Shown here: one piece after another, positions 36,404 to 44,897 of the stretch
How the letters are laid out: each line of letters opens with the position of its first letter
Numbering within the stretch: position 1 is the first letter of the stretch
Assembly (NCBI GenBank): GCA_963708515.1
Contig: CAVPSX010000002.1
Span: forward strand, 113,796-177,795
Reading direction: 5' to 3'
Length of the DNA: 64,000 nt
Source: JAPLJM01 sp963708515
GTDB taxonomy: Bacteria; Desulfobacterota; Syntrophia; Syntrophales; Fen-1087
Made by a program: the position numbers and the translations under genes
The notes under the pieces: model-generated
Told to the model about the DNA's origin: nothing
Seen by the model: only the letters and a program-made list of their open reading frames with translations
Database searches by the model: none

Positions 36404-37249
36404 CTATATGTATCTTATCCTCGGGTTGCCGAGAGTCCCCGTCAATACCATGGAAATTTTTTTATTTTCAGGAGGCAGTTCGAATGTACAATTCAAATTG
36501 ATTTCGCTCCTGTTGATATCCGCTTTGTCCAGAGTGATTGCGCCGGACAGGGCGCCGTTCACCTTATCGCTTGTCAGCTTCAGTTTAGTGATGGTCAGGA
36601 TGCCGTTTTTAAGGTGGACCAGGGCCTCCACGCTTTTGAAGTCCAGACGGTCAAATCCCAGGAAAGGTTCCGGGAGCGGGTAGCGGCCGTTGCTGAGGAC
36701 AAATTCAAGGCTTCCCGCCCCGTTGAAAAATGACGGAAGCTGACCGCTGAAGGTCATGGTTCCCTTGAATTGACCTGTGATCTGACGGCCCAGCCTGTCC
36801 TTCAGGTAACTGATTTTTTCCATATCGAGGCCGTCGGCGGCCAGCTTCCAATCGATCGGGCCCTGAAAAGACAGGAGATGCTTCGTGTCCGCTTGCCCCT
36901 TAACCGAGCCGCCATAGGCGTTGGCCGCAAAGGCGACGGCTGTGCGCCTGCTCAGGAGGCTTATATAACCGGGTCTGACAGTGATCGCATCCGCCCGGAT
37001 CGCGGATCGGGGATGGTTCCGGAACTCAAGGGTCACATTGGTGAAAGTCAGGCCCGGCGGAAGGACCGGCTTCGCGGAAGCGATATGCAGAACCTGATCG
37101 GGGTTCATGGCGGATGCAGAGGAGGCCAGATAACGGATAAGGATATCGCCGGGGAAGCGCAGATAAAGGAAAAGGATCAGCGCGGCGACGGCAAAGGCCG
37201 CATATCCGAAAGTATATGGGGTGATTTTCAGTCTGATGTTGCGTTTCAT
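36404..37249 (-). CDS. gspN: type II secretion system protein GspN
   Basis: A 281-aa protein with an N-terminal membrane span (FGYAAFAVAALILFLYLRFP) and a long beta-rich AsmA-like periplasmic part, ending in VLTGTLGNPRIRYI. This matches the deltaproteobacterial form of GspN. The family is present in some T2SS clusters only and its exact role is not settled. It follows gspM by one base and precedes gspC. Confidence 0.8.
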   Translation of the reverse strand: MKRNIRLKITPYTFGYAAFAVAALILFLYLRFPGDILIRYLASSASAMNPDQVLHIASAKPVLPPGLTFTNVTLEFRNHPRSAIRADAITVRPGYISLLSRRTAVAFAANAYGGSVKGQADTKHLLSFQGPIDWKLAADGLDMEKISYLKDRLGRQITGQFKGTMTFSGQLPSFFNGAGSLEFVLSNGRYPLPEPFLGFDRLDFKSVEALVHLKNGILTITKLKLTSDKVNGALSGAITLDKADINRSEINLNCTFELPPENKKISMVLTGTLGNPRIRYI

Positions 37250-37250
37250 T

Positions 37251-37802
37251 TCAGCGGCTCACCGGCCTGGAAGGTTGATAGGTCAGCACCTGCAGGGTCG
37301 CCGTCAGGTATTCCTGACTCTCCCTCATTTTGCTAATGGAGATTTTACTGATTTTAATAAAATCCTTCGGGGATTCTACCCCATGGAGAAAATCCGTCAG
37401 TTGCTTCATGGTGATGGAATCCAGTCTCATCTCCACGGATGATTCTTCAAAGGAACCGGCCGTCACGCCCTTCAGGGGATTCATATATTTGATATGGGGC
37501 TTCAACTGATTGTCTCCGGCCTTCTTTTCCAGATAAGAGAAGAGCGAAAAACCTTCGGAGCGGACTGACAGCACCCGCTGAACGGCTTCGGTGCGCATCT
37601 TCAGAATGCTGTATTCCTGGCTGAGAACTGTCATCTGTGCGAGGGCCTTTTCGCTCGCGGCGACGTCATTGATCGTTCTTCTCCGTGCCTCCCACAGGGG
37701 AGAGACCACGAACTGAAAGACCAGAACCATGACGATGAAAGCGGCGCCGCCGGTCAGGTAATATTTTTGCGATGCGGTTAATGTATTCCAGAATTCTTTC
37801 AT
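37251..37802 (-). CDS. gspM: type II secretion system protein GspM (PilO-like)
   Basis: A 183-aa single-span membrane protein (YYLTGGAAFIVMVLVFQFVV near residues 14-33), then a coiled-coil stretch and a ferredoxin-like domain. The start overlaps the gspL stop as ATGA. It belongs to the inner-membrane assembly platform with GspL and GspF. Confidence 0.85.
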   Translation of the reverse strand: MKEFWNTLTASQKYYLTGGAAFIVMVLVFQFVVSPLWEARRRTINDVAASEKALAQMTVLSQEYSILKMRTEAVQRVLSVRSEGFSLFSYLEKKAGDNQLKPHIKYMNPLKGVTAGSFEESSVEMRLDSITMKQLTDFLHGVESPKDFIKISKISISKMRESQEYLTATLQVLTYQPSRPVSR

Positions 37803-39334
37803 TTTTTCAGCGTAATCCGCAGGTCAAAATCCACCTTGTGCCCCTGCTTGAGAAGACTTGTGCCGCCAATCGTCACCGCCTGAAAAAACTTTGATTTCAT
37901 AAATTCGTTTTTCAGGGTATCCACCGCATCGAAATTTTTCACCTGGCCTTTGAGCAAAACCGTATCGCTTTCGAAGGTAAACGCATGCAACGTCAGCTCC
38001 GTCTCAGGCGGGGCCAGACTGGAAATATCTTTCAGCAACGCCAACACCGTTGCACCCGGGCGGTTTTCGTCGATCCCTATGGTGGCCTTGCGGGCTTCCA
38101 TGATCTTGCCCTTTAATTGCGAAACGGGATCGACAATGCGCGTCGCCTCCGGGCTTAAGGTTTTAAAGAGGGTTGTGATCTCGGCCTTCAATGCGTTCAG
38201 GCGCTGCCGGTTGTACCAGTAGTCCAAACAGGCATCCGTCCCGGCCAGGATGACAATCAAGAGTAGAGCGGCAGCTGCCCGGTGCAGCGTGCCCTTGTAT
38301 TGGGCCACGGCTACCCTGACTTTGGAATCCTGTATTTTGATGTTAAAGCCGAGCCCTCTTTTATGTCCGGCAGTGGCCAGGGCCAGAGCCTGGTTCATGA
38401 TCGGGGGGTTCCAGCGGCTGCCGATAGCCGGATCGACAGGGACGGCATGGCCAGCAAGGAGATCCACCGGCTCGACGAGCGCCCGGAAATGCCTTGACAG
38501 CGCATCCCGGAAAGGCGCATAGAGGGCGCCGCCCCCGGTGAAATAGATTCGTTCCGGGTCATGCTGCAGGCGTCCCTGCAACCGCATGAATTCAATCGTG
38601 TGATCCACCTCAATAAAGAATTTATCGCAGAGCGCAGCAATGGCTTCTTCCGCCGGGCCGGGCCGGTTTTCCCGCTTTCTCTGCTCCGCTTCGTCTGCAC
38701 CGATCTTCAGTGTTTGGGCGATCGTCCGCGTGACCAGATTTCCTCCGAAGGCGAAGGGTCGGACCTGGCAGATGTGGCCGTCTTCGATCAGCAATCCGGC
38801 ACTGTGCTCCGCGCCGATATCCAGTAGCAGAACGCAACCGGCGGACGGGTTTTGTGCGAGAAGAATAGCGGCGACGGCAGCGCCCTCAATATTCATATGG
38901 CTGATCCGCTTCACATATCCCGAAAGGTGCGCGGTCCGTTGCTGCACGATTGTTTTCGGTGCAATGGCCACCAGAAGGTCGGAGGGGGCGCCTTGATGGA
39001 TTATGATAAAATCAAGAATCGCATTGTCAACGGCAAAGGGCAGCATCGGTTCAACTTCAAATGTTAGAACCTGACGGATCTTTTTTTCATCTCGGAAAGG
39101 AAGGACAAGGTTGCGGAAAGAGAGGTCCTGAACGGACAGAGCCGTCACGCAGGGGCAGCCTCTGAAATTCTGGTTTTTAAAGAGTTCCTGCAGGGCCCCG
39201 GAAACGCCGCCGGTCTCTTCAATGGGAACGATCGCTGCATCAATGGCCCGGTACTCGCCCCTGAAACTCCGCATGACGAGCACGGCCTTGATCGCATCTT
39301 CACCAATGTCGAGTCCTAAGATTTTATCGATCAT
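37799..39334 (-). CDS. gspL: type II secretion system protein GspL (PilM-PilN-like)
   Basis: A 511-aa protein. Residues 1-330 are an actin-like PilM/GspL domain (ILGLDIGEDAIKAVLVMRSF, LLLDIGAEHSAGLLIEDG, YFTGGGALYAPF). A membrane span follows at about 352-370 (RAAAALLLIVILAGTDACL), then a PilN-like periplasmic domain. It recruits GspE to the platform. The single-chain PilM+PilN layout is usual for deltaproteobacterial T2SS. It overlaps gspM by four bases. Confidence 0.88.
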   Translation of the reverse strand: MIDKILGLDIGEDAIKAVLVMRSFRGEYRAIDAAIVPIEETGGVSGALQELFKNQNFRGCPCVTALSVQDLSFRNLVLPFRDEKKIRQVLTFEVEPMLPFAVDNAILDFIIIHQGAPSDLLVAIAPKTIVQQRTAHLSGYVKRISHMNIEGAAVAAILLAQNPSAGCVLLLDIGAEHSAGLLIEDGHICQVRPFAFGGNLVTRTIAQTLKIGADEAEQRKRENRPGPAEEAIAALCDKFFIEVDHTIEFMRLQGRLQHDPERIYFTGGGALYAPFRDALSRHFRALVEPVDLLAGHAVPVDPAIGSRWNPPIMNQALALATAGHKRGLGFNIKIQDSKVRVAVAQYKGTLHRAAAALLLIVILAGTDACLDYWYNRQRLNALKAEITTLFKTLSPEATRIVDPVSQLKGKIMEARKATIGIDENRPGATVLALLKDISSLAPPETELTLHAFTFESDTVLLKGQVKNFDAVDTLKNEFMKSKFFQAVTIGGTSLLKQGHKVDFDLRITLKK

Positions 39335-39388
39335 ACGCCAAGGGGGCCTTGTGTATCCCCGTTAAAACGGCCCTGTTTCTCCTGTTTG

Positions 39389-40366
39389 CTATTCCCATTT
39401 CCATGATAGAATCTTCGCCGTTTTCCGGTCCGTCTCCCGTTTGACCACGCCGCTGACCGTCCTCGACATCTGACGCAGGGTGCCCGTCGAGACGATCCTG
39501 AAGACGCTGCTGCTGGTCGTGATCAGTCGTGAATCAATCGTGATATCGGACATTCCGGAGACTTTCTTGTACCATGACGCATGGGTCAGATCGTTGTCCC
39601 TGTTCCGGCGGTATTGGTCCATCTCTTCCGCTGCCGCTTTGGTGATATCTGCGGACAGCGCCCGGAGCACCAGCCGGGGCGCTGTATTGATATTGATCCG
39701 CCCGTCTCCGTAAACCGTCAGAAAATGCCGTAGGCCAAGCATTTCCTTTGTACCGTAATATAATTTATTTGTCATGCCCTTTATCATCAATAGCTCATCG
39801 ATGCAATCCAACAGGCCGTTCTTAGGCGCATAGGGATATTCCAGGGAGCCATAATAGGCGCGCTCCGCCCCGCCTGATCCCGTGATGTCATCGTCCTTGT
39901 CGATCCAGTCCTTGACGGCATCGAGGATCTCGCCGATCTTCCGTTCCTCCAGTCCGAATTCAGGCTGGCTGAGCAGGCGAAACATCAGCCCCCGGACGTC
40001 CTCGTTGAAGGCTTTGCCGCTGACCAGGCGGTTGATCTGTATCTTGCCGGATTCGTCTTCGATGGGAACATGGAAATAGCCGTCTGTAAAGAGGGTTTTG
40101 GATTTTTCGGCGATGAGCCGGACATCCGCCCAGTCCTCGGATAGGGCGTCGAAATTATTTTTATCCATCAGCAACAGGCCGATGCCGGCGTGGAAACCGG
40201 ATTTCGCCATATAAAGCAATTTAATGCTGTCGCTCAGGTTGGTTGCATCATAGACCTCCGCCCGGGACGACCGATTCATTTCCAGTGTGACGGCCACGAG
40301 GATGCTGACGATCAGGATGACAAGGATCAACGCGATGCCGCGCTCATTCGGAGGGCATGTTTTCAC
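39389..40366 (-). CDS. gspK: type II secretion system minor pseudopilin GspK
   Basis: A 325-aa tip pseudopilin. The prepilin cleavage site is after Gly10 (NERG-IALILVILIVSILV). As in all GspK, the residue at mature position 5 is not glutamate. The large C-terminal domain holds GRININTAP. It is cleaved by a prepilin peptidase that is not encoded in the window. It overlaps the end of gspJ. Confidence 0.9.
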   Translation of the reverse strand: MKTCPPNERGIALILVILIVSILVAVTLEMNRSSRAEVYDATNLSDSIKLLYMAKSGFHAGIGLLLMDKNNFDALSEDWADVRLIAEKSKTLFTDGYFHVPIEDESGKIQINRLVSGKAFNEDVRGLMFRLLSQPEFGLEERKIGEILDAVKDWIDKDDDITGSGGAERAYYGSLEYPYAPKNGLLDCIDELLMIKGMTNKLYYGTKEMLGLRHFLTVYGDGRININTAPRLVLRALSADITKAAAEEMDQYRRNRDNDLTHASWYKKVSGMSDITIDSRLITTSSSVFRIVSTGTLRQMSRTVSGVVKRETDRKTAKILSWKWE

Positions 40367-41081
40367 GGTCCACCTGATTTACCGGTAAATAAATTTTTGT
40401 CGTGAATTTGAAAGGATGGTCTCGGTTGTCCGGATTGACGAGATTCAACTCGACGGCAATGATGACAGGCGTCCGGCCTGTCTGCGCCTCTGAATTTGCA
40501 CGGGAATCCCATGTCTCGTGCTCTTTCCCAGCGAGGTCGTAGAACTTGTAGTTCAGGGAATGAAGCCTGTCGCACACGGGAAAGCCGGCGGTCTTTACCT
40601 TTTTTTGTTCGTCGGCCACGTTCTCCCGGCGAACGGTCTCCGCCCGCAGGAGGACAAATCCCTCCTGATCCCTGTCCGTCTCCACGACATATTCAATCGT
40701 GCTGATTCCGGCCGGACCGGTCTGCCCGCCCAAATCCAGGTTTACCGTTGAGGTAAACAGAAGCCGTGAAAAGGTCTGATTTCCAGACTCTTTCCTCTTT
40801 GCATAAAATTCAAATTTTCCTCCGTAAGGGGTCATATTGTTGAAATCCTGAATCATCCGGTGCAGGGCCGTCCTGCCCATTCCGTATATATCACGGTTGT
40901 CTTCCGATATCCTGATCATCCGGAACGTTCCTGTGTATGCAGTATAGACGGTGGACAGCACCACGCCCAGGATAAGAATAGCGATCAGGATTTCAATCAG
41001 TGTAAAGCCGCCTACCGTCCTCCCGCGGCCCGGCGGGATGTCATAGGAGGATGATGATCGGTACGGTTTGTAATGTCTCAT
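40344..41081 (-). CDS. gspJ: type II secretion system minor pseudopilin GspJ
   Basis: A 245-aa prepilin-like protein. A long leader ends at GG-FTLIEILIAILILGVV, with Glu5 present. The rest is beta-rich, with MGRTALHRMIQDFNNM after the helix. It forms part of the I-J-K tip complex. Confidence 0.88.
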   Translation of the reverse strand: MRHYKPYRSSSSYDIPPGRGRTVGGFTLIEILIAILILGVVLSTVYTAYTGTFRMIRISEDNRDIYGMGRTALHRMIQDFNNMTPYGGKFEFYAKRKESGNQTFSRLLFTSTVNLDLGGQTGPAGISTIEYVVETDRDQEGFVLLRAETVRRENVADEQKKVKTAGFPVCDRLHSLNYKFYDLAGKEHETWDSRANSEAQTGRTPVIIAVELNLVNPDNRDHPFKFTTKIYLPVNQVDRENMPSE

Positions 41082-41102
41082 GATTACATCTGCCTGTCAT
41101 TT

Positions 41103-41137
41103 CAGCGAAAAAGAATTTTGAGCCGCGGACATCGCCC
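41103..41137. repeat. one-ended fragment of inverted-repeat family 2
   Basis: CAGCGAAAAAGAATTTTGAG followed by CCGCGG matches the right interior of copies A and B (GCGAAAAAGATTTTGAGCCG). It fills the 79-bp gspI-gspJ gap. Only this part is present. Confidence 0.5.
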
Positions 41138-41160
41138 CTTCTTCAAGCAGATCCTTTCCT

Positions 41161-41568
41161 CTATTTCGGCACAAACCTGAAATACTCCAGCATATAAGTA
41201 TTATGGAGCCTCATCCGGTTGTTTGTCACGACGAATTCTATCTTTTTTACGGTTTCAATGTCCATGTCCTTGACGGTCATCCGCCACGTATAGTCAGGGA
41301 AATCCCGCCCGAAATCGCCGGCCTCCGATTTTATGTTTTTCATGCCGATCGCTTCCATTTCCGCCATTTTACTTTGGGCAAGCAGAGAGGCGGTTGTCAG
41401 AAATCGGGCGTTGCCGGCCATGGAGATGCTTTGTGATTGAGATTGAAAGACTGTGACGAGTGTGATGGCCAGAATGGCCAACGCTATCATCACCTCCAGG
41501 AGCGTAAATCCCTTTTCGGACATTCGCTTCGTCCTGCCGTTGCGGCGCTTCTGGTTTGGCGTGGTCAT
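41161..41568 (-). CDS. gspI: type II secretion system minor pseudopilin GspI
   Basis: A 135-aa prepilin-like protein with leader ending KG-FTLLEVMIALAILAITLV, Glu5 present, and the typical SQSISMAGNARFLTTASLLA after the helix. The ATG at 41568 overlaps the gspH stop. An ATG 15 codons later (MSEKGFTLLE) also has a possible ribosome site and would give a short leader. Confidence 0.9.
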   Translation of the reverse strand: MTTPNQKRRNGRTKRMSEKGFTLLEVMIALAILAITLVTVFQSQSQSISMAGNARFLTTASLLAQSKMAEMEAIGMKNIKSEAGDFGRDFPDYTWRMTVKDMDIETVKKIEFVVTNNRMRLHNTYMLEYFRFVPK

Positions 41569-42098
41569 CGCATTCCGTCAGCCGGGGCCGGCATATGCTC
41601 ATGGTCCCGGAAATCGAGATATCGATCATACGTTTTGACGGCGTTCAGAAAAGGCTGGAATACGATCGTGTAAAAGCGGTCTCCTCGGGCCAGATGCACG
41701 ACCGCCGGTTGTACGTAGCCCTTTCTGAAAAAGGTAATCGTGGCCTCGCCGTCCTTTTGTTTCTCCTGGCCGATTCGGGAGACATCCGTAATTTTAACGT
41801 TTACGGGAAGCTTGAAGGCGCCCTTCTGCCGCTCCGCGCGCTTTTCGGGGGTCATGTCTGCGGCGTAAGTCCAGATCATGCCGCCGTTCAGATCGATGTG
41901 CAGAATATAATCCAACTGCTCCCGGACGGATTCATTTCGCAATTCCCTGGCGATGCCAACCAGATGTCGCACAACGGATTCGAGGCCGTCATCGAGCAGC
42001 GTGCTCCGGATCCGAGGCGCCGCCAGAAAAAGCATCATTCCGATCAGGAACATTACGACGGTCAACTCGATAAACGTATAACCGGCCTGCTTCCGCAT
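41565..42098 (-). CDS. gspH: type II secretion system minor pseudopilin GspH
   Basis: A 177-aa prepilin-like protein: MRKQAG-YTFIELTVVMFLIG, with tyrosine instead of phenylalanine at +1 and Glu5 kept. A beta-rich C-terminal domain follows. It lies between gspG and gspI, overlapping gspI by four bases. Confidence 0.87.
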   Translation of the reverse strand: MRKQAGYTFIELTVVMFLIGMMLFLAAPRIRSTLLDDGLESVVRHLVGIARELRNESVREQLDYILHIDLNGGMIWTYAADMTPEKRAERQKGAFKLPVNVKITDVSRIGQEKQKDGEATITFFRKGYVQPAVVHLARGDRFYTIVFQPFLNAVKTYDRYLDFRDHEHMPAPADGMR

Positions 42099-42103
42099 GG
42101 TTT

Positions 42104-42553
42104 CTATTCGGCGTCCCAGCTGTTGATATCCTTGTCCTTGCCTTCTCCGCCGGGTTCCCCGTCCGCACCGAGCGAACTCAGATCATAATCTCCGTGTGTG
42201 CCGGGGCTGATGTAGACAAAATCTTTGCCCCAGGGGTCCTTGGGGACCTTCGACTTTTCGAGATAACCTCCCTGGCGCCAGTTTTTGGTGTCGACGCCGA
42301 CCGAGGGTTGTTGCACCAGGGCCTGGAGACCCTGCTCTGTGGTAGGATAATGGCCGTTGTCCAGCCTGTATAACTTCAGTGCGGTTTCGAGGTTTTCAAT
42401 CTGTATGCGGGCTTTAGCTCGCCTGGCTTCATCCGGCCTTCCCATGATCCGGGGGATAATCAGGCCGGCAAGAATGCCCAGGATGACAATGACCACCATC
42501 AGTTCAATCAGGGTAAATCCGCGCTGACCTCTTTTTCTTCTCATTTTTTCCAC
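42104..42553 (-). CDS. gspG: type II secretion system major pseudopilin GspG
   Basis: The main pseudopilus subunit, 149 aa. The cleavage site is RG-FTLIELMVVIVILGILAG. The C-terminus has the calcium-binding-loop region common to GspG (DPWGKDFVYISPGTHGDYDL, SLGADGEPGGEGKDKDI). It is the most conserved gene of the operon after gspE. Confidence 0.95.
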   Translation of the reverse strand: MEKMRRKRGQRGFTLIELMVVIVILGILAGLIIPRIMGRPDEARRAKARIQIENLETALKLYRLDNGHYPTTEQGLQALVQQPSVGVDTKNWRQGGYLEKSKVPKDPWGKDFVYISPGTHGDYDLSSLGADGEPGGEGKDKDINSWDAE

Positions 42554-42704
42554 CCGTCACATCTCCTGTTTTCTCATGTTATATTCGAGCATTAATAATA
42601 AGCGGGAAAGACCCCTTTCCGAAAAATTCGCGATACATCGGCATACGCATAAGCGACGCAGGATGATGCAAAATACCGCGAAGGGCCTGACAGCGGAGTT
42701 GTCC

Positions 42705-43625
42705 TTAACGTACCAGTTGGTTCATCTCAAAAATCGGCAGCAACACCGATACCACAATGAAACCCACAACGAGCCCCATGATAAGAATCATAGCAGGTTC
42801 CAGTAGCGACGTCATCATAATGACGCCGGCTTCCACCTCCTTCTCATAGGCATCTGCAACTCGATAGAGCATAGGCTCCAGATTGCCGCTGTGCTCGCCC
42901 ACGGAGATCATTTCGATAACAATCGGTGGAAAGAGGCCGTTTTTGGCCAGCGACTTCGAAAGGCCCTGTCCTTCCTCGACTGCCAGACTCGCCGTTTGCA
43001 GATCATCGGCAATCAGGCGGTTATCGACGACGTTGCGCACGATCTCCATGGCGGTCAGCAGCGGGACGCCGCTTTGCAACAATGTCCCCAGTGTCCGGCT
43101 GAAACGCGCCACGGCCATTTTCTGGTGTACGGCGCCAAACAGCGGTGCGGTGAGTCTGATCTTGTCCCATAAGTATTGTCCCCGTGAGGTTTTCGTGAAC
43201 GCGTAGCGTACAGACGAAATGGCAACGGCAGAGAGAATCGCAATGATCCACCAGTACGATTTGAAAAAACCGCTCACCACAATGAGCAAAACCGTGATGA
43301 ACGGCAGCGTCTGGTTCATTTCCTGAAAGATGCTTGTGATGTTCGGGACCACAAACGTGATCAGGAAGAAAAGCACGAGACTGCCGATAAGAAACATCAG
43401 GATCGGGTAGGCCAGCGCGGCCCTGATTTTTGTTTTGAGCTCCTGCTGCCGCTCGTTGAAGTCGGCCAAACGCTCCAGCACGAGATTCAACGTGCCTGAC
43501 GCCTCACCGGCCCGGACCATATTGATATAGAAAGGCGGAAAAATCCGTGGGAAATGGGACATGCTGATGGTAAGGCTGTTTCCTTCATTCACTGCCTCTT
43601 TGATCTGGACGAGCGTTTTCTTCAT
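42705..43625 (-). CDS. gspF: type II secretion system platform protein GspF, 3' part of frameshifted gene
   Basis: A 306-aa frame holding most of GspF: PFYINMVRAGEASGTLNLVL, the first T2SSF membrane region, and the second T2SSF domain with SRTLGTLLQSGVPLLTAMEI and MLEPAMILIMGLVVGFIVVS. The first Met at 43625 is internal to the family domain. The coding frame actually continues upstream to about 43662, where it is joined by a one-base shift to the 5' part. No new start is needed if the shift is an error. Confidence 0.88.
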   Translation of the reverse strand: MKKTLVQIKEAVNEGNSLTISMSHFPRIFPPFYINMVRAGEASGTLNLVLERLADFNERQQELKTKIRAALAYPILMFLIGSLVLFFLITFVVPNITSIFQEMNQTLPFITVLLIVVSGFFKSYWWIIAILSAVAISSVRYAFTKTSRGQYLWDKIRLTAPLFGAVHQKMAVARFSRTLGTLLQSGVPLLTAMEIVRNVVDNRLIADDLQTASLAVEEGQGLSKSLAKNGLFPPIVIEMISVGEHSGNLEPMLYRVADAYEKEVEAGVIMMTSLLEPAMILIMGLVVGFIVVSVLLPIFEMNQLVR

Positions 43626-43935
43626 TTCGGGATGCGTGGTCTGGGAAACGAGCGTCGTGAGGGGAGGGAACGAGCGGCAGGCCGGCGCCCAGCAGCGTGG
43701 ACAACTGCCTGGTCATGACGGACACTTCCCGCAGCCCCACCTTCTTCAAAACGCTGTCCACGGGCCGCTGGTGTTTCGGGTCGTCTTTGCCGTCCGTTGC
43801 GGATTCCGTGATACCGATCGGAAAAATCTGTGTTTCCCGAAGCTTTTGACGCGCAACGGCGACGCTGCCCGCCTCGACGATGCCTTTGCGCCTGCGTCCT
43901 TCCTGATCAAAAGCTGTATATTCGTAAACCGGCAT
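43585..43935 (-). CDS. gspF: type II secretion system platform protein GspF, 5' part of frameshifted gene
   Basis: It begins MPVYEYTAFDQEGRRRKGIV, the exact family start, and continues to VMTRQLSTLLGAGLPLV. It then leaves the family sequence and ends after 116 aa. Skipping one base in the GGGG/GGG runs at 43661-43667 (plus strand) restores VPSLTTLVSQTTHPEMKKT in the next frame. The residues after about position 86 are out of frame and meaningless. First gene of the type II secretion operon. Confidence 0.8.
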   Translation of the reverse strand: MPVYEYTAFDQEGRRRKGIVEAGSVAVARQKLRETQIFPIGITESATDGKDDPKHQRPVDSVLKKVGLREVSVMTRQLSTLLGAGLPLVPSPHDARFPDHASRNEENARPDQRGSE

Positions 43936-43993
43936 GAAATCTGCTGCTCCAACTCCGGGCAGTCGCTACCCGGCGCTGCCCCACCCTGCGGGG

Positions 43994-44151
43994 CATTTGA
44001 AAAATGGCTTCGTCGTCGCTCAAAAAAAATTTCGCATGGAATATTATAATACTGAAATATGTTTGAAATCAAAAATTAGTTTAATTTCTGGAAATGCGAA
44101 ATATCTTTATTCACCGCTTGCGAATCATTTTTCACCGGTTATGCGAAGCTC
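43994..44151 (-). repeat. interspersed inverted-repeat family 2, long copy C (reverse orientation)
   Basis: On the minus strand it reads GAGCTTCGCATAACCGGTGA, then ATTTCAAACATATTTCAGTA in the middle, and ends CCATTTTTCA, matching copies A and B over the whole length. It occupies most of the gap between gspF and the rubrerythrin gene, which are both on the minus strand. Confidence 0.75.
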
Positions 44152-44172
44152 TGCCTGCATGTCAGCGTGGCA

Positions 44173-44664
44173 TCAATCGAAGTCGACGAACTGCTCCTTG
44201 CCTGCGCTGCAGACGGGACACATTTCGGGCAGAACGCCATCCGCGACGTAGCCGCAGATCTTGCAGACGTGATAGATGGTCTCACGCTCTTCCATGAAAT
44301 GATTCATGGATTCCTTGTACAGTTTGGCATGAATTTCCTCCACGTCCCGGCTCTGGCTGAAGTGCAGGACGGCGGCCTTGTTGCCTTCCGCTTCCGCCTG
44401 CTTGATGAATTGATCATAAGCCACGTCCGCCACATGCGTTTCCGCTTCGAAACTGGCGGCAAGATTCTCTTCCGTGCTTTTGACTTCCCGCAGAAGTTTC
44501 AAGGCGCGGCTGCCGTGAATTTCTTCGGAAAAGGCGATTACCCGGAAGAGTTTTGCCATCTGCACATATCCTTCCGTTTCCGCCTTTTCGGCGTAGACTT
44601 TCAACCGGAGCGCCGCCTTGGCCTCACCGGTATAGGCCAGGTGAAGCGCTGACTTTGTGTCCAT
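44173..44664 (-). CDS. rbr: rubrerythrin
   Basis: Diiron peroxidase of anaerobes, 163 aa. The helical domain shows iron-ligand patterns (ETEGYVQMAKLFRVIAFSEE, EIHGSRAL, SRDVEEIHAKLY). The C-terminal rubredoxin-like zinc/iron knuckle is VCKICGYVADG...CPVCSAGKEQF. The gene is followed upstream on the same strand by rubredoxin and flavodiiron genes, forming an oxygen and peroxide defence cluster. Confidence 0.92.
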   Translation of the reverse strand: MDTKSALHLAYTGEAKAALRLKVYAEKAETEGYVQMAKLFRVIAFSEEIHGSRALKLLREVKSTEENLAASFEAETHVADVAYDQFIKQAEAEGNKAAVLHFSQSRDVEEIHAKLYKESMNHFMEERETIYHVCKICGYVADGVLPEMCPVCSAGKEQFVDFD

Positions 44665-44700
44665 AAAACCGTTTTCCTTTCAGAGATTTCCGTTTGTTCT

Positions 44701-44859
44701 TCATTCCGGATTGAACACATCCTTGCCGGAACCGCAGATCGGGCAAAGCCAGTCCTCGGGAAGGTCTTCAAAGGCCGTTCCCTTCGGTATATCGCTGTCG
44801 GGATCGCCTTTCAAGGGGTTATAGGTGTAACCACAGACGTCACAGACATACTTCTGCAT
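44701..44859 (-). CDS. rub: rubredoxin
   Basis: A 52-aa electron carrier, MQKYVCDVCGYTYNPLKGDP at the start and DWLCPICGSGKDVFNPE at the end, with both CxxCG iron-binding pairs. It lies between the rubrerythrin and flavodiiron genes and probably donates electrons to both. Confidence 0.95.
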   Translation of the reverse strand: MQKYVCDVCGYTYNPLKGDPDSDIPKGTAFEDLPEDWLCPICGSGKDVFNPE

Positions 44860-44897
44860 GATGAATTTCCTTTCCTTTTTTTATTTCATTGACAGAA

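Noticed and set aside
43655..43670. Programmed ribosomal frameshift in gspF
   Set aside because: The site is a G/C run without a clear slippery heptamer or following structure, and the family does not use one. A base-count error is simpler.
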